64,000 nt of DNA, taken from Alphaproteobacteria bacterium (GTDB lineage Bacteria > Pseudomonadota > Alphaproteobacteria > Sphingomonadales > Sphingomonadaceae). Both the position numbers and the translations under genes were made by a program. The notes under the pieces were generated by a model that did not search any database, was not told the origin of the DNA, and worked only from the letters and a program-made list of their open reading frames with translations. This document shows positions 53,944-63,428 of the stretch, in pieces (position 1 is the stretch's first letter; each line of letters opens with the position of its first letter). The DNA is taken from NCBI GenBank assembly GCA_030424845.1, contig JAUHWC010000002.1, positions 310,001 to 374,000 on the forward strand, written 5' to 3'.

Positions 53944-54243
53944 TCAATACTTGAGCTGGCGCTCGTAGAGATCGCGATAGTGCTGAATGCGGGTGACACG
54001 CAGGCCCTGCATGCCGGAACGGTCCACAGCGCGCTGCCAGCTGGCGAATTCCTCCAGCGTCAGGCCATAGCGTTCAAGCACTTCGTCGATCGTCAGCAGA
54101 CCACCGTTGACGGCCGCGACCACCTCGGCCTTGCGGCGCACGACCCAGCGCTTCGTGTTGGGCGAAGGCAGGTCTTCCAGCGTCAGGGGTTCACCAAGGG
54201 GGCCGATGACCTGTGCGGGGCGTATGTTCTGGTTCTCGATCAT
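53944..54243 (-). CDS. sciP: CtrA inhibitor SciP (DUF1153)
   Basis: A 99-residue helix-turn-helix protein. LPSPNTKRWVVRRKAEVVAA and LTIDEVLERYGLTLEEFASW are characteristic of DUF1153/SciP. In Caulobacter SciP binds CtrA and represses its targets in G1, and its own gene is CtrA-activated. The start overlaps the stop of the upstream gene (ATGA), and a CtrA-like box lies upstream of that pair. Confidence 0.9.
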   Translation of the reverse strand: MIENQNIRPAQVIGPLGEPLTLEDLPSPNTKRWVVRRKAEVVAAVNGGLLTIDEVLERYGLTLEEFASWQRAVDRSGMQGLRVTRIQHYRDLYERQLKY

Positions 54244-54560
54244 GTATTTCCTCGGGAGACTGACGGGACAACATCGTGTGCGATCCCCTCATTGCGACCG
54301 CTCCCTTTGCCATTGGCTAAATCACTAGGGTTAACGTCCTCTTTGCCATTCCCGCGCGCCGCCAGGCAGCTTGCGAAACCGGCATCGAAACTGGTTGGCG
54401 GGTGATCGTGCTCGCGCTCCATGCCGGCGCGCAGGTCACGGGCAGCTTCCAGCCGCGCACGAAGGTCGCTCCAGGTCAGTTCACGCAAGGGCGTGACTGG
54501 CCCGCTATCCCTGTCGGGACGCTGCCCGGCGGGGGCAAAAGGCGGTTTTCCTTCGTACAT
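54240..54560 (-). CDS. hypothetical protein upstream of sciP
   Basis: A 106-residue, polar protein with no membrane segment; contains LTWSDLRARLEAARDLRAGME as a likely helix. Codon use and the 4-base overlap with sciP support a real gene. No function can be assigned. The ATG at 54560 was chosen because the ORF upstream of it overlaps the CtrA-like box. Confidence 0.6.
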   Translation of the reverse strand: MYEGKPPFAPAGQRPDRDSGPVTPLRELTWSDLRARLEAARDLRAGMEREHDHPPTSFDAGFASCLAARGNGKEDVNPSDLANGKGSGRNEGIAHDVVPSVSRGNT

Positions 54561-54596
54561 GTCACGCCCTTTAGACCAGCAACCGTCAAGAACCGG

Positions 54597-54611
54597 TAAA
54601 ACCGCGCTTAA
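54597..54611. promoter_or_regulatory. CtrA-like box between the sciP pair and mnmA
   Basis: TAAA-N7-TTAA, one base off the CtrA consensus TTAA-N7-TTAA with exact 7-base spacing and a C after the second half. It lies 36 bases before the sciP-operon ATG and 64 bases before mnmA, a fitting promoter position. Known regulation of sciP by CtrA in Caulobacter supports the call. Confidence 0.5.
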
Positions 54612-54674
54612 CCACATGTTATCGGCTTGGCGGGGGAGATTGGCCTCGGCGCTGCACGCGTGTATGGGCGGCCC

Positions 54675-55826
54675 ATGGATTCCACCGCCCCCGCCCTGAA
54701 CGCGGTTAACGCCGCCGAGCTGTTCGACCTGCCGCGCCCCGCGTCCGAATGCCGGATCGTGGTGGCGATGTCAGGCGGCGTGGACAGTTCCGTGGTCGCC
54801 GCGCTGGCCGCGCAAAGCGGGGCCGAAGTGATCGGCATCACCTTGCAGCTGTATGACTATGGCGCTGCCACGGGGCGCAAGGGGGCCTGCTGCGCGGGCG
54901 ACGACATCCGCGACGCGCGCCAGGTGGCAGACAGGCTGGGCATTGCCCATTACGTGTTCGACCATGAGAGCGCCTTTCGCGAGGACGTGGTCGAAACCTT
55001 CGCCGATGAATATCTCGCCGGACGCACCCCGATCCCCTGCATCCGCTGCAACATGGGCCCCAAGTTCACGGACCTTCTGCGCATGGCCAGGGAGCTGGGT
55101 GCGGATTGCCTTGCCACCGGCCACTACGTGCGCCGCATCGGCTCTGGTGCCGGCGTAGAACTCCACCGCGCGCTAGATCCTGCCCGTGACCAGTCCTATT
55201 TCCTGTTTGCCACCACCAGCGAGCAGCTCGATTTCCTGCGCTTTCCGCTGGGCGGGATGCCGAAGCAGGAGGTGCGCCGCATTGCCGAGGAATTCGGCCT
55301 TGTCGTTGCCGCCAAGCCCGACAGCCAGGACATCTGCTTCGTTCCCGATGGCGATTATGCCAAGATCGTGAAGAAGATGCGCCCCGAGGCCGGGCGGGCC
55401 GGCAAGATCGTCCATGCCGAAACCGGCGAGGTGCTGGGCGATCATCCCGGCATCATCCATTACACCGTGGGCCAGCGCCGCGGGCTGGAAATCGGCGGGC
55501 TGGCAGAGCCGGTCTACGTCGTGGAACTGGATGCGCAGAGCGCGGAGGTTCGCGTCGGCCCCAAGCGGATGCTGGCGATCGGCGCGGCGCGGATCGTGGA
55601 GACCAACCGCATCGGGCCGATGCCCGAAAGCGGCCTCACCGCCAAGGTCCGCTCGCTTTCAAAGCCTGTCCCGGTCACGGTGGAGGGGCAGCTGGGGAAT
55701 GGCGCGGAATGCACCATCCGCTTTGCCCACCCCGAATTCGGGGTGGCGCCCGGCCAGGCAGCGGTGATCTATTGCGGCGAGCGCGTGGTGGGTGGCGGCT
55801 GGATCGAGGATACCGTCCCTGCCTGA
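54675..55826 (+). CDS. mnmA: tRNA 2-thiouridine synthase MnmA
   Basis: A 383-residue enzyme adding sulfur to U34 of tRNA-Lys, Glu and Gln. The ATP pyrophosphatase loop is SGGVDSS at 33-39. The catalytic cysteines are C122 (in CIRC, C122/C125) and C221 (QDICFVPDG). The tRNA-binding and beta-barrel domains follow. The ATG at 54675 gives the family length. Confidence 0.95.
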   Translation: MDSTAPALNAVNAAELFDLPRPASECRIVVAMSGGVDSSVVAALAAQSGAEVIGITLQLYDYGAATGRKGACCAGDDIRDARQVADRLGIAHYVFDHESAFREDVVETFADEYLAGRTPIPCIRCNMGPKFTDLLRMARELGADCLATGHYVRRIGSGAGVELHRALDPARDQSYFLFATTSEQLDFLRFPLGGMPKQEVRRIAEEFGLVVAAKPDSQDICFVPDGDYAKIVKKMRPEAGRAGKIVHAETGEVLGDHPGIIHYTVGQRRGLEIGGLAEPVYVVELDAQSAEVRVGPKRMLAIGAARIVETNRIGPMPESGLTAKVRSLSKPVPVTVEGQLGNGAECTIRFAHPEFGVAPGQAAVIYCGERVVGGGWIEDTVPA

Positions 55827-55833
55827 CGGCAGC

Positions 55834-56181
55834 CTACTGCTCCCAGCGGTCAAGCATGCAGCCAAAGCCTTCATGGAAGCGCGCCGTATCGCTCGCCACA
55901 AGCGGGACATAGGCGGTAACGGCCTGCTCGTCCTCGTCTTCGGACAGGAACACCATCTCCATGCCGGGAACGGAATCGCCCTTGCAACTGGCGAGGTCCC
56001 GTCCGCCGATATAGCGGCAGGAACAGGCATTCTTCGCCCCGAAGGACGTGCCTGCCCTGGCCTGCGCCGAAACGCTGTCGCCATACAGCCAGATGCCGCC
56101 CGCAGCGGCCACCAGCAGCACCAGAAAAGCCGTGCCCTTCCATGACTTGCCTGCGCCTTGCCCTCGTTTTGCGGTTGCCAT
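55834..56181 (-). CDS. small membrane-anchored hypothetical protein
   Basis: A 115-residue protein with one N-terminal hydrophobic segment (about 17-33, GTAFLVLLVAAAGGIWL) and a short soluble domain with four cysteines (CSC, CKGD, CML). It converges with mnmA (7-base gap) and diverges from the serine hydrolase by 32 bases. No function known. Confidence 0.6.
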   Translation of the reverse strand: MATAKRGQGAGKSWKGTAFLVLLVAAAGGIWLYGDSVSAQARAGTSFGAKNACSCRYIGGRDLASCKGDSVPGMEMVFLSEDEDEQAVTAYVPLVASDTARFHEGFGCMLDRWEQ

Positions 56182-56213
56182 TCTTGCCTGCCTGCTGGAT
56201 TAGAGCGCCCGGA

Positions 56214-57356
56214 ATGAAACGCCTGCCACTCCCTAGCCTTGCCACCATGCTTGCGCCAAGCCTCTTGGCTCTTGGCGCGCTTGCGGGATGCGGCCAGGAC
56301 GGCCCGCCGCCCCTGCCTCCACTGCCCGAAGGCGCGCTCGAAGCAGTGGCGGTGGAACCGGGTGTGCCGCGAGAAGCGCTGGCCCGCGCGGTGGATGCGG
56401 CCTTCAGCGATGACGGCATCGGCGAGACCCGCGCCATCATCGTGATGCACGGCGGGGAGATCGTGGCTGAACGCTATGCCGATGGGTTCGATGCGGAAAC
56501 GCGCTTCATCGGCTGGTCGATGTCCAAGACGGTCACCGCCACGCTGATCGGCATGATGGTGGCAGACGGCCGGCTGGCGCTCGACGAATCGCCGCCCATC
56601 GATCACTGGCAGCGCGCCGGCGAGCCGCGCGGTGAGATCACCCTGCGCCAGCTGTTGCAGATGCGCTCCGGCCTGCGCCACGTCGAACAGGGCCAGCCGG
56701 TGCAGGACAGTTTCGAGGTGCGCATGATGTTCCTCGACGGGCGCGATGACATGGCTGCCTGGGCCGAGGCGCAACCGCTGGAGCATGAGGCCGGGCGGCA
56801 CTTCCAGTACTCCACCGCGACATCGGTGATCCTGGGCGACATCATGGCGCGGGTGCTGGCCCCCGATGGCGGGCCGACCGACCGGCAGGAGGCAGTGGCG
56901 GACTACATGGAATCGCGGCTCACCGGCCCGCTGGGGTTGGCGAGCATGCGCACCGAATTCGATGCGGCCGGCACCATGATCGCCGGCAGCGCGGTGTGGG
57001 CCACGGCGCGCGACTGGGCGAGGTTCGGGGAATTCCTGCGCAATGGCGGATCGCATCGCGGCGTGCAGATCGTGCCGCGCGGCTGGGTGAACTTCATGCG
57101 CAGCGAAAGCCCGCGGGCGCCCGATTACGGCGCGCATGTCTGGCTCAACCGACCCTCTGGAACGGATCGTGACGTGTTGTTTGCCGACCAGGGGCCGGAA
57201 ACCCTGTTCGCCGCCGCCGGCTTCCAGGGGCAGTACCTGCTGATCTCTCCCGAACAGCGCCTGACCGTGCTGCGCCTGGGCAAGACCGAGAATGAGGACA
57301 TGGACGCGCTGATGGACCGCCTCGCCGCGATCGTGGCGCTGTACCCGGTGCGCTGA
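56214..57356 (+). CDS. serine hydrolase lipoprotein (class C beta-lactamase fold)
   Basis: A 380-residue protein with lipobox LAGC, Cys26. The catalytic S102-M-S-K105 tetrad motif occurs in IGWSMSKTVTATL, with a second motif YST (FQYSTATSV). The length and order match the beta-lactamase/DD-peptidase/esterase EstB family rather than a true AmpC. Likely periplasmic or membrane-bound; substrate unknown. Confidence 0.87.
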   Translation: MKRLPLPSLATMLAPSLLALGALAGCGQDGPPPLPPLPEGALEAVAVEPGVPREALARAVDAAFSDDGIGETRAIIVMHGGEIVAERYADGFDAETRFIGWSMSKTVTATLIGMMVADGRLALDESPPIDHWQRAGEPRGEITLRQLLQMRSGLRHVEQGQPVQDSFEVRMMFLDGRDDMAAWAEAQPLEHEAGRHFQYSTATSVILGDIMARVLAPDGGPTDRQEAVADYMESRLTGPLGLASMRTEFDAAGTMIAGSAVWATARDWARFGEFLRNGGSHRGVQIVPRGWVNFMRSESPRAPDYGAHVWLNRPSGTDRDVLFADQGPETLFAAAGFQGQYLLISPEQRLTVLRLGKTENEDMDALMDRLAAIVALYPVR

Positions 57357-57366
57357 GCGCGCCGGA

Positions 57367-58299
57367 TCAGTCCTTCGCGCCCGGCAGCAGCTCCTCGGCC
57401 GCCACGCCCTCTTCGTTCACCAGCCCTTCCGGATCGGGATGGATCAGCACCTCGACACCTGGAAATTCGGCTTCGATCTTCTCTTCCAGCTCGTCCATCA
57501 CGCGGTGCGCTTCGGCCACCGTCATGTTGCCATCGACCGCCGCGTGGAACTGCACGAAATCGCGCGCGCCGCTGTTGCGGGTGCGCAGATCATGCACGCC
57601 GCGCAGTTCCGGATGCTTCGCCAGCACGTCGAGGAATTCCTGCCGCTTTTCCTCCGGCCATTCCTTGTCCATCAGGTGATCGATCGCCTCGCCCGCTGCG
57701 CGCCAGGCACCCCAGCCGAGCCAGAGGGCAATGGCGAGTCCGAAGAACGGATCGGACCCGGCAACATGCAGGTAGCGGTCCATCACCAGCGCCGCGATCA
57801 CGGCTGCGTTGAGATACAGGTCCGATTTGTAGTGCAGGTGATCGGTGGCAATCGCGATGCTGTTGGAGCGCGCGATCACGTGCCGCTGCCACGCCAGCAA
57901 GGCAAAGGTCGCGGCAATGGCGATGACCGAAACGACAATGCCCTCGTCCGCCGAAGCCACCCGCCCGCCTTCGATCCATTGCTGGATGGCGCGTATCGCC
58001 AGCCCGAATGCGGAAAGGGCGATCAGCACCACCTGGAACATGGCGGCCAGCGCCTCTGCCTTGCCGTGGCCGAAGCGGTGGTTTGCGTCAGCCGGCCGGG
58101 CGGCCACCCAAACGCCCACCAGCGTGGCGATGCTGGCGATGAGGTCGAGCGAGGTATCCGCCAAGCTGCCCAGCATGGCGGTGGAATCGGTCTGCCACAC
58201 GGCCCAGATCTTCATCCCCGCCAGGAGCAGCGCCACGCTGATCGAGGCGATGGCGGCGCTGCGGGTGAGCCGCGCGCGCTCGGCTTCCTGCGGAGTCAT
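57367..58299 (-). CDS. cation diffusion facilitator (FieF-like)
   Basis: A 310-residue inner-membrane metal/proton antiporter with six helices. The metal-site helix has SLADTSLDL, a conserved ANHRFGHGKAEALAA follows, and HLHYKSDLYLN is the second site. The C-terminal cytoplasmic domain begins about 210 (GVHDLRTRNSGA). It exports Zn2+, Fe2+ or similar ions. Its start overlaps the pdxH stop by 4 bases. Confidence 0.92.
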   Translation of the reverse strand: MTPQEAERARLTRSAAIASISVALLLAGMKIWAVWQTDSTAMLGSLADTSLDLIASIATLVGVWVAARPADANHRFGHGKAEALAAMFQVVLIALSAFGLAIRAIQQWIEGGRVASADEGIVVSVIAIAATFALLAWQRHVIARSNSIAIATDHLHYKSDLYLNAAVIAALVMDRYLHVAGSDPFFGLAIALWLGWGAWRAAGEAIDHLMDKEWPEEKRQEFLDVLAKHPELRGVHDLRTRNSGARDFVQFHAAVDGNMTVAEAHRVMDELEEKIEAEFPGVEVLIHPDPEGLVNEEGVAAEELLPGAKD

Positions 58300-58898
58300 G
58301 GATAGAGCAGGCTGCTGGTCCAGCCATCCGAAGTGCGGTTGAACTGGCGGCGTTCGTGCAGGCGGTTGGGCCGGTCGGTCCAGAATTCCATCCGCGCCGG
58401 ATCGAGGCGGAAACCCGTCCAGTGCGGCGGGCGCGGGATGGTGTGGCCTTCATACTGCCCGGCGAGCAGGCCGACACGGGCAAGATAGGTCTCGCGGCTG
58501 TCGAGCGGGCGGGACTGGTCGCTGGCGGCAGAGCCGATCTGGCTCTTCCTCGGGCGCGAGTGGAAATAGGCATCCGCCTCTTCCGGCGTTACCTCGGCCA
58601 GCGGGCCTTCGATGCGGATCTGGCGGCGCAGGCTCTTCCAGTGGAACAGCAATGCGGCTTGCGGGTTGCTGAGGATTTCCCCGCCCTTGCGGCTTGTCGC
58701 ATTGGTGTAGAACACGAAACCGCGTTCATCATGGCCCTTCAGCAGCACCATGCGCACGGACGGCGCGCCGTCCCTAGTGGCGGTGGCCAGCGCCATGGCG
58801 TTGGGATCATTCGGCTCGGCTGCCTGCGCCTCGGCAAACCAGGCCTCGAACAAAAGGAAGGGATCGCTGTCCGGAATGGCGTTTTCAGCATCTTTCAT
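58296..58898 (-). CDS. pdxH: pyridoxamine 5'-phosphate oxidase
   Basis: A 200-residue FMN enzyme making pyridoxal phosphate. Blocks include PSVRMVLLKGHDERGFVFYTN, SRKGGEILSNPQAALLFHW, and FWTDRPNRLHERRQF. It precedes the CDF transporter gene with a 4-base overlap. The 230 bases upstream contain no gene and presumably the promoters of this and the divergent dnaJ-like gene. Confidence 0.95.
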   Translation of the reverse strand: MKDAENAIPDSDPFLLFEAWFAEAQAAEPNDPNAMALATATRDGAPSVRMVLLKGHDERGFVFYTNATSRKGGEILSNPQAALLFHWKSLRRQIRIEGPLAEVTPEEADAYFHSRPRKSQIGSAASDQSRPLDSRETYLARVGLLAGQYEGHTIPRPPHWTGFRLDPARMEFWTDRPNRLHERRQFNRTSDGWTSSLLYP

Positions 58899-59130
58899 CG
58901 CGCGATAATCCCCGTCTGCCCGTTAACCTTTGGAACACATAGAACACAGTCCTGAAGCGAATAATCCGCCAGTGCAACGATGCCCGCCATGATGCAGGGC
59001 AAATTGCGCGGATTATCGGCCTTCGAGGTCATGCCTTGTGCCCTAGTGCCGCCCTCGAGAGTAGGAAAGATAGCCGAAAGCCCCACGCCAATGCTTGCCA
59101 GCGGCCATTGCCTTACCTACCTAACACACC

Positions 59131-60087
59131 ATGAGTGACCCTTACAGCACGCTGGGTGTTGCCAAGAGCGCGAGCGAGGCGGAGATCAAATCCGCCTATC
59201 GCAAGCTCGCCAAACAGCTGCATCCGGACCGCAACAAGGACAATCCCGAGGCGGCAGAGAAGTTCTCTGACGTGACCAAGGCCTATGACCTGCTGTCCGA
59301 CAAGGAAAAACGCGGGCAATTCGACCGCGGCGAGATCGATGCCGACGGCAATCCGCGCATGCCGTTCGGCATGGGTGGCGGCGGCGGCTTTCGCGGTGGT
59401 GGTGGCGGACGGCAATATTCCGCGCGCGACTTCGAGGGCTTCGGAGCGGAGGAAATGGACCTGGGCGACCTGTTCGAGGGCCTGTTCGGCCGCGGCGGCG
59501 GCCCGCGTGGCGCAGCCGGCATGGGCGGCGCACAGGGTTTCGGGCGAAGGCCCCCGCCCCCGCCGCAGAAGGGCGCCAACACCAGCTACCGCCTGAAGGT
59601 GCCGTTCGTGGATGCGGCGACGCTCAGCCCGCAACGGATCACGCTGGGCGATGGCAAGACGATTGACCTGAAACTTCCCGCCGGTGTCGAGGACGGCACG
59701 CAGATGCGCCTCAAGGGCAAGGGCGAACCCGGCCCGGCCGGCCCCGGCGACGCGCTGGTGACGATCCACATCGACAAGCATCCCTTCTTCAGGCGCGATG
59801 GCAATGACGTGCGACTTGAACTGCCGATCACGCTGGACGAGGCGGTGAACGGCGCGAAGGTGAAGGTGCCCACGGTGGATGGCCCGGTGATGCTGACGGT
59901 TGCCGCAGGCTCGGGCTCGGGCAAGGTGCTGCGCCTGAAGGGCAAGGGCTTTTCCAGGAAGGGCGGCGGCCGGGGTGACCAGCTGGTGGCCATCGAGATC
60001 CAGCTTCCCGAAGACCTGTCCGACCTCTCCTCCCGCCTTGAAGGCTGGAAGGACGAGAGCGACGTGCGCAGCGAATTCGGCCTCTGA
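59131..60087 (+). CDS. DnaJ-family co-chaperone without zinc finger (CbpA-like)
   Basis: A 318-residue class B J-protein. The J-domain has HPD at 31-33 (KQLHPDRNKDN), a Gly/Phe/Arg-rich linker (about 80-150) follows, and the C-terminal substrate domains start near 152 with TSYRLKVPFVDAATL. It lacks the CxxCxGxG repeats of DnaJ. It stimulates DnaK. Confidence 0.92.
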   Translation: MSDPYSTLGVAKSASEAEIKSAYRKLAKQLHPDRNKDNPEAAEKFSDVTKAYDLLSDKEKRGQFDRGEIDADGNPRMPFGMGGGGGFRGGGGGRQYSARDFEGFGAEEMDLGDLFEGLFGRGGGPRGAAGMGGAQGFGRRPPPPPQKGANTSYRLKVPFVDAATLSPQRITLGDGKTIDLKLPAGVEDGTQMRLKGKGEPGPAGPGDALVTIHIDKHPFFRRDGNDVRLELPITLDEAVNGAKVKVPTVDGPVMLTVAAGSGSGKVLRLKGKGFSRKGGGRGDQLVAIEIQLPEDLSDLSSRLEGWKDESDVRSEFGL

Positions 60088-60149
60088 CGGGCCGTTTGGC
60101 AAGGCGCGCAGCTCGACAGGCGCGGCAGCGGTGTTAGAATCCTCGCAAG

Positions 60150-61142
60150 ATGGGTTTTCCTGATCCGCCAGCGGCTCCCGAGCCCGGCCCGCCAAGGCCC
60201 GATATCTCGCCCGAGGCACGGCGCCGGAAGGGGCTGGCCGGCTTGCGCGAGCGTTTCGATGGGGAACGCGCCTGGCAGGTGTTCAAGCGCGTTGTGATCG
60301 GCTGCTACAATGACGGGCTGATCCATGCGGGCAACCTCGCCTACATGTCGATGTTCGCGATCTTCCCCTTCTTCATCACCGGGGCAGCGGCCTTTTCCCT
60401 GATCGGGGAGGAATCCGAACGCGCGGCGGTGGTGGGCGCGGTGCTGGCCGCGTTGCCGCCGGTTGTCACCAACGTGATCGAGCCTGTCGCCCGCAATGTG
60501 GTGGACGCGCGCACGGGATGGTTCCTGTGGGTCGGCGGCGCCATCGGCCTGTGGACCGTGGGCAGTCTGGTGGAAACCATCCGCGATATCCTGCGCCGCG
60601 CCTATGGCACGCAGGCCACGCGGGCCTTCTGGCAATACCGGCTGTTCTCCACCGGCATGATCCTCATCGCCATGCTGCTGCTGATGCTGTCCTTCTTCGC
60701 GCAGGTGGCCATCGGAACCGCGCAGCAGGTGATATCGGCCTATTTCCCGCAGTTCAGCGATGCGCTGGCGGAACTCGCCTGGTCGCGGATCATTCCCGGC
60801 CTTGGCGTGTTCGTGTCGATCTACCTGTTGTTCTTCACCCTCACGCCGGCGGAATACCGCCGCAGCCGCTATCCCAAATGGCCCGGCGCCATGCTTGTCA
60901 CCGCCTGGTGGGCGGTGGTCAGTACCGTGCTGCCGCGCGTGCTGCGCACCATCGCCGCGGCTGACATGACCCATGGATCGCTCGCCGGAATCATGATCAC
61001 GCTTTTCTTTTTCTGGCTGGTGGGCTTAGGGATAGTTGCAGGTGCGGAACTGAATGCCGCGCTGGCCGAACCGCCTGCCGAGGGAGAGGGCGATGCGGCT
61101 GACCAGAACAAGAATACGCAATCGCTGGAGGAATCGTCATGA
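60150..61142 (+). CDS. YihY/BrkB-family membrane protein
   Basis: A 330-residue protein with about six helices after a proline-rich cytoplasmic N-terminus. The family pattern is NLAYMSMFAIFPFFITGAAA then TPAEYRRSRYPKWPGAMLVT. The old RNase BN label is wrong for this family; function is unsettled. Its stop overlaps the fabI start by 4 bases. Confidence 0.9.
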   Translation: MGFPDPPAAPEPGPPRPDISPEARRRKGLAGLRERFDGERAWQVFKRVVIGCYNDGLIHAGNLAYMSMFAIFPFFITGAAAFSLIGEESERAAVVGAVLAALPPVVTNVIEPVARNVVDARTGWFLWVGGAIGLWTVGSLVETIRDILRRAYGTQATRAFWQYRLFSTGMILIAMLLLMLSFFAQVAIGTAQQVISAYFPQFSDALAELAWSRIIPGLGVFVSIYLLFFTLTPAEYRRSRYPKWPGAMLVTAWWAVVSTVLPRVLRTIAAADMTHGSLAGIMITLFFFWLVGLGIVAGAELNAALAEPPAEGEGDAADQNKNTQSLEESS

Positions 61143-61960
61143 CCGCAGGACGCAAGGGGCTGATGGAGGGCAAGAAGGGCCTGATCATGGGCCTTGCCAA
61201 CGACAAGTCGCTGGCCTGGGGCATCGCACAGAAGCTGCATGAACATGGCGCGGAAATGGCCTTCTCCTACCCGGGCGAGGCGCTGGCCAAGCGCGTCGGC
61301 CCGCTGGCGGAACGTGTCGGCAGCGATTTCCTGATCGAGTGCGACGTGTCGGACATGGAGGCGATGGACCGCGCCTTTGCCGAAATCGAAAAGCGCTGGG
61401 GCAAGCTCGATTTCCTTGTCCACGCCATAGGCTTTTCCGACAAGAACGAGCTGCGCGGCAAATATGTCGACACCAGCCTCGACAACTTCCTGATGACGAT
61501 GAACATCTCCGCCTATTCGCTGGTTGCCGCCGCCAAGCGCGCCGCGCCGCTGATGACGGATGGCGGATCGATCATCACGCTTACCTATTACGGCGCGGAA
61601 AAGGTCATCCCGCATTACAACGTGATGGGCGTGGCCAAGGCGGCACTGGAAACCAGCGTGCAATATCTCGCCAATGACCTGGGGCCGGACAATATCCGCG
61701 TGAACGCCATTTCGGCTGGCCCGATCAAGACGCTGGCCGCCAGCGGCATCGGCGATTTCCGCTATATCCTGAAGTGGAACGAGCTGAACTCGCCGCTGCG
61801 CCGCACCGTGACGATCGAGGATGTCGGCGGTTCGGGTCTCTACTTCCTGTCAGACCTGTCCAGCGGCGTGACGGGCGAGGTGCACCATGTCGATGCCGGC
61901 TACCACGTGGTCGGCATGAAGCAGGAAGACGCGCCCGATATCGCGCTCGACAAGGGCTGA
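61139..61960 (+). CDS. fabI: enoyl-[acyl-carrier-protein] reductase [NADH]
   Basis: A 273-residue SDR enzyme completing each cycle of fatty-acid elongation. It has KKGLIMGLANDKSLAWGIA at the nucleotide site and the catalytic Tyr-x6-Lys in TYYGAEKVIPHYNVMGVAKA. The intact C-terminus (GEVHHVDAGYHVVGMK) comes within 15 bases of the truncated wecB stop. Confidence 0.96.
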   Translation: MTAGRKGLMEGKKGLIMGLANDKSLAWGIAQKLHEHGAEMAFSYPGEALAKRVGPLAERVGSDFLIECDVSDMEAMDRAFAEIEKRWGKLDFLVHAIGFSDKNELRGKYVDTSLDNFLMTMNISAYSLVAAAKRAAPLMTDGGSIITLTYYGAEKVIPHYNVMGVAKAALETSVQYLANDLGPDNIRVNAISAGPIKTLAASGIGDFRYILKWNELNSPLRRTVTIEDVGGSGLYFLSDLSSGVTGEVHHVDAGYHVVGMKQEDAPDIALDKG

Positions 61961-61975
61961 TTTCCGCAGGCCTTG

Positions 61976-62686
61976 TCAGCCCGCGCGGCGAATGGCATCG
62001 GCAATCGCCTGCATCCCTTCGCCGAAATTCTCGCGCCGGTGGGTGGTCACGCCGATGATGCGCTTGCCGGCAAAGCGCTTTTCCAGGCCCGCCAACCCTG
62101 AGGCAAGCTGCGGCTCCTGCTCGATCCGCGCGGTGACCCATTGCAGCGCATCGATCACCGTATTGCCGGTGACATGCACCGTGCCGGGATCGGTGTTCTC
62201 CTTAAGTAGCGCATCGCGCGAGGTCTCGGTCGGCGCGCAATGCAGCGCGGCGATATCGCCGATGATCTTGCGGTTCACCTCTTCGGGCCAGGGGTGGTAG
62301 ATATTGCCCGAACGCAGGCCTGCCTCGACATGGCAGACCGGGATCTTGCGATAGTATGCCGCGAGCGCGCCCGCCATGGCGGTGGCGGTATCGCCCTGCA
62401 CCACCACCCAATCGGGTTGTTCGGCATCCATCACCCCGCCCAGCCCTGTAAGCAGGCGCGCGGTGAGCGCATCCAGCGTCTGGTCCGGTTGCATCAGGTC
62501 GAGATCGTGGTGCGGGCGCACGCCGGAGATTTCCAGCACCTGGTCCAGCATGCCGCGATGCTGGCCTGATACGCAGACGCGCGAATCGAACCGCTCGTCA
62601 GCGTCGAGCGCATGGACGAGCGGGAAGAGCTTGATCGCTTCGGGACGCGTGCCGAAGATCGTGAGGATGCGTTTGGAGCCAGCCAT
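61976..62686 (-). pseudogene. wecB: 3'-truncated UDP-GlcNAc 2-epimerase
   Basis: Only 236 residues, against about 375 in the family. The start LTIFGTRPEAIKLFPLVHAL, the HVEAGLRSGNIYHPWPEE block and THRRENFGEGM are well conserved, but the frame stops there. The missing 130 or so residues carry the rest of the UDP-binding domain (the SGG-QEEAP region). Only 15 bases separate the stop from fabI, so the 3' part was deleted rather than frameshifted. Without it catalysis is unlikely. Confidence 0.8.
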
Positions 62687-62748
62687 GCCGCACCCCATAG
62701 CCGATGGATCGTTAACTATGGCCTAGCGCCTGTGCCAGCGGCCTGCCG

Positions 62749-63330
62749 TCAATCGGCAAGCGTTTCGGGATCGTCCGCTTCGATTTCCGGCAGCGGCTCG
62801 TCCTCGCCGGGCAGCGGGGCGTCGCGTTCTGCCTCGAGCCGTTCAAGATAGGCGCGCTCCAGCTCCTCCACGCGGGCCTGCGTTGCGGCGGCCTCACCAT
62901 CGATTTCTTCCAGCCTTTCGCGGCGGGCTTCCTCGATCTGCAGGCTGAAGCGGCGTTCGGGGGCGACTTCGCGTTCGGCCACGGCTTCCTCGATCTCCTC
63001 GATCGAACAGCCGAGTTCCGAACCCCCGCCGATATTGGTGCAGGAGCCGGGGCCGAACCTGCCGACTTCGTTGAAATCGCGCGAACGCTCGGTCCAGCTG
63101 TTGTTTTCCGGCGAGCGGCTCTGCCGCAGCTGGCTGGGGATGCGATAGGGATCCTCGATCTCCTCGCACACCACGATGGTATCGCCATCGGGGCTTTCCG
63201 GGCATTCACCGCCTTGCGGGATCTGCACCATCATGACCCGTTCATTCACCTGGACATCCTGCGCGGCGGCGGGAACACCGGCGATGGCGACCAGGCCTGT
63301 GGCAGCGGCGAGCAGAACGGGGGTTTTCAT
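62749..63330 (-). CDS. secreted hypothetical protein
   Basis: A 193-residue protein with a signal peptide (hydrophobic 4-20, cut near AAAQ). The mature part has four cysteines (CPES, VCEE, SCTN, GCSI) and a long acidic coiled-coil-like tail (IEEARRERLEEIDGEA onward). No enzyme motif. Position between wecB and coq7. Function unknown. Confidence 0.7.
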   Translation of the reverse strand: MKTPVLLAAATGLVAIAGVPAAAQDVQVNERVMMVQIPQGGECPESPDGDTIVVCEEIEDPYRIPSQLRQSRSPENNSWTERSRDFNEVGRFGPGSCTNIGGGSELGCSIEEIEEAVAEREVAPERRFSLQIEEARRERLEEIDGEAAATQARVEELERAYLERLEAERDAPLPGEDEPLPEIEADDPETLAD

Positions 63331-63428
63331 CGTTTCAATCCTTGTTGCCCTGTGGCGATTGTGGCTTCGATTAGGCGCCAGCAGGGGTGAACCTTGTCTG
63401 AAGCGCGACGGCTTCGCACTGACCGCGA

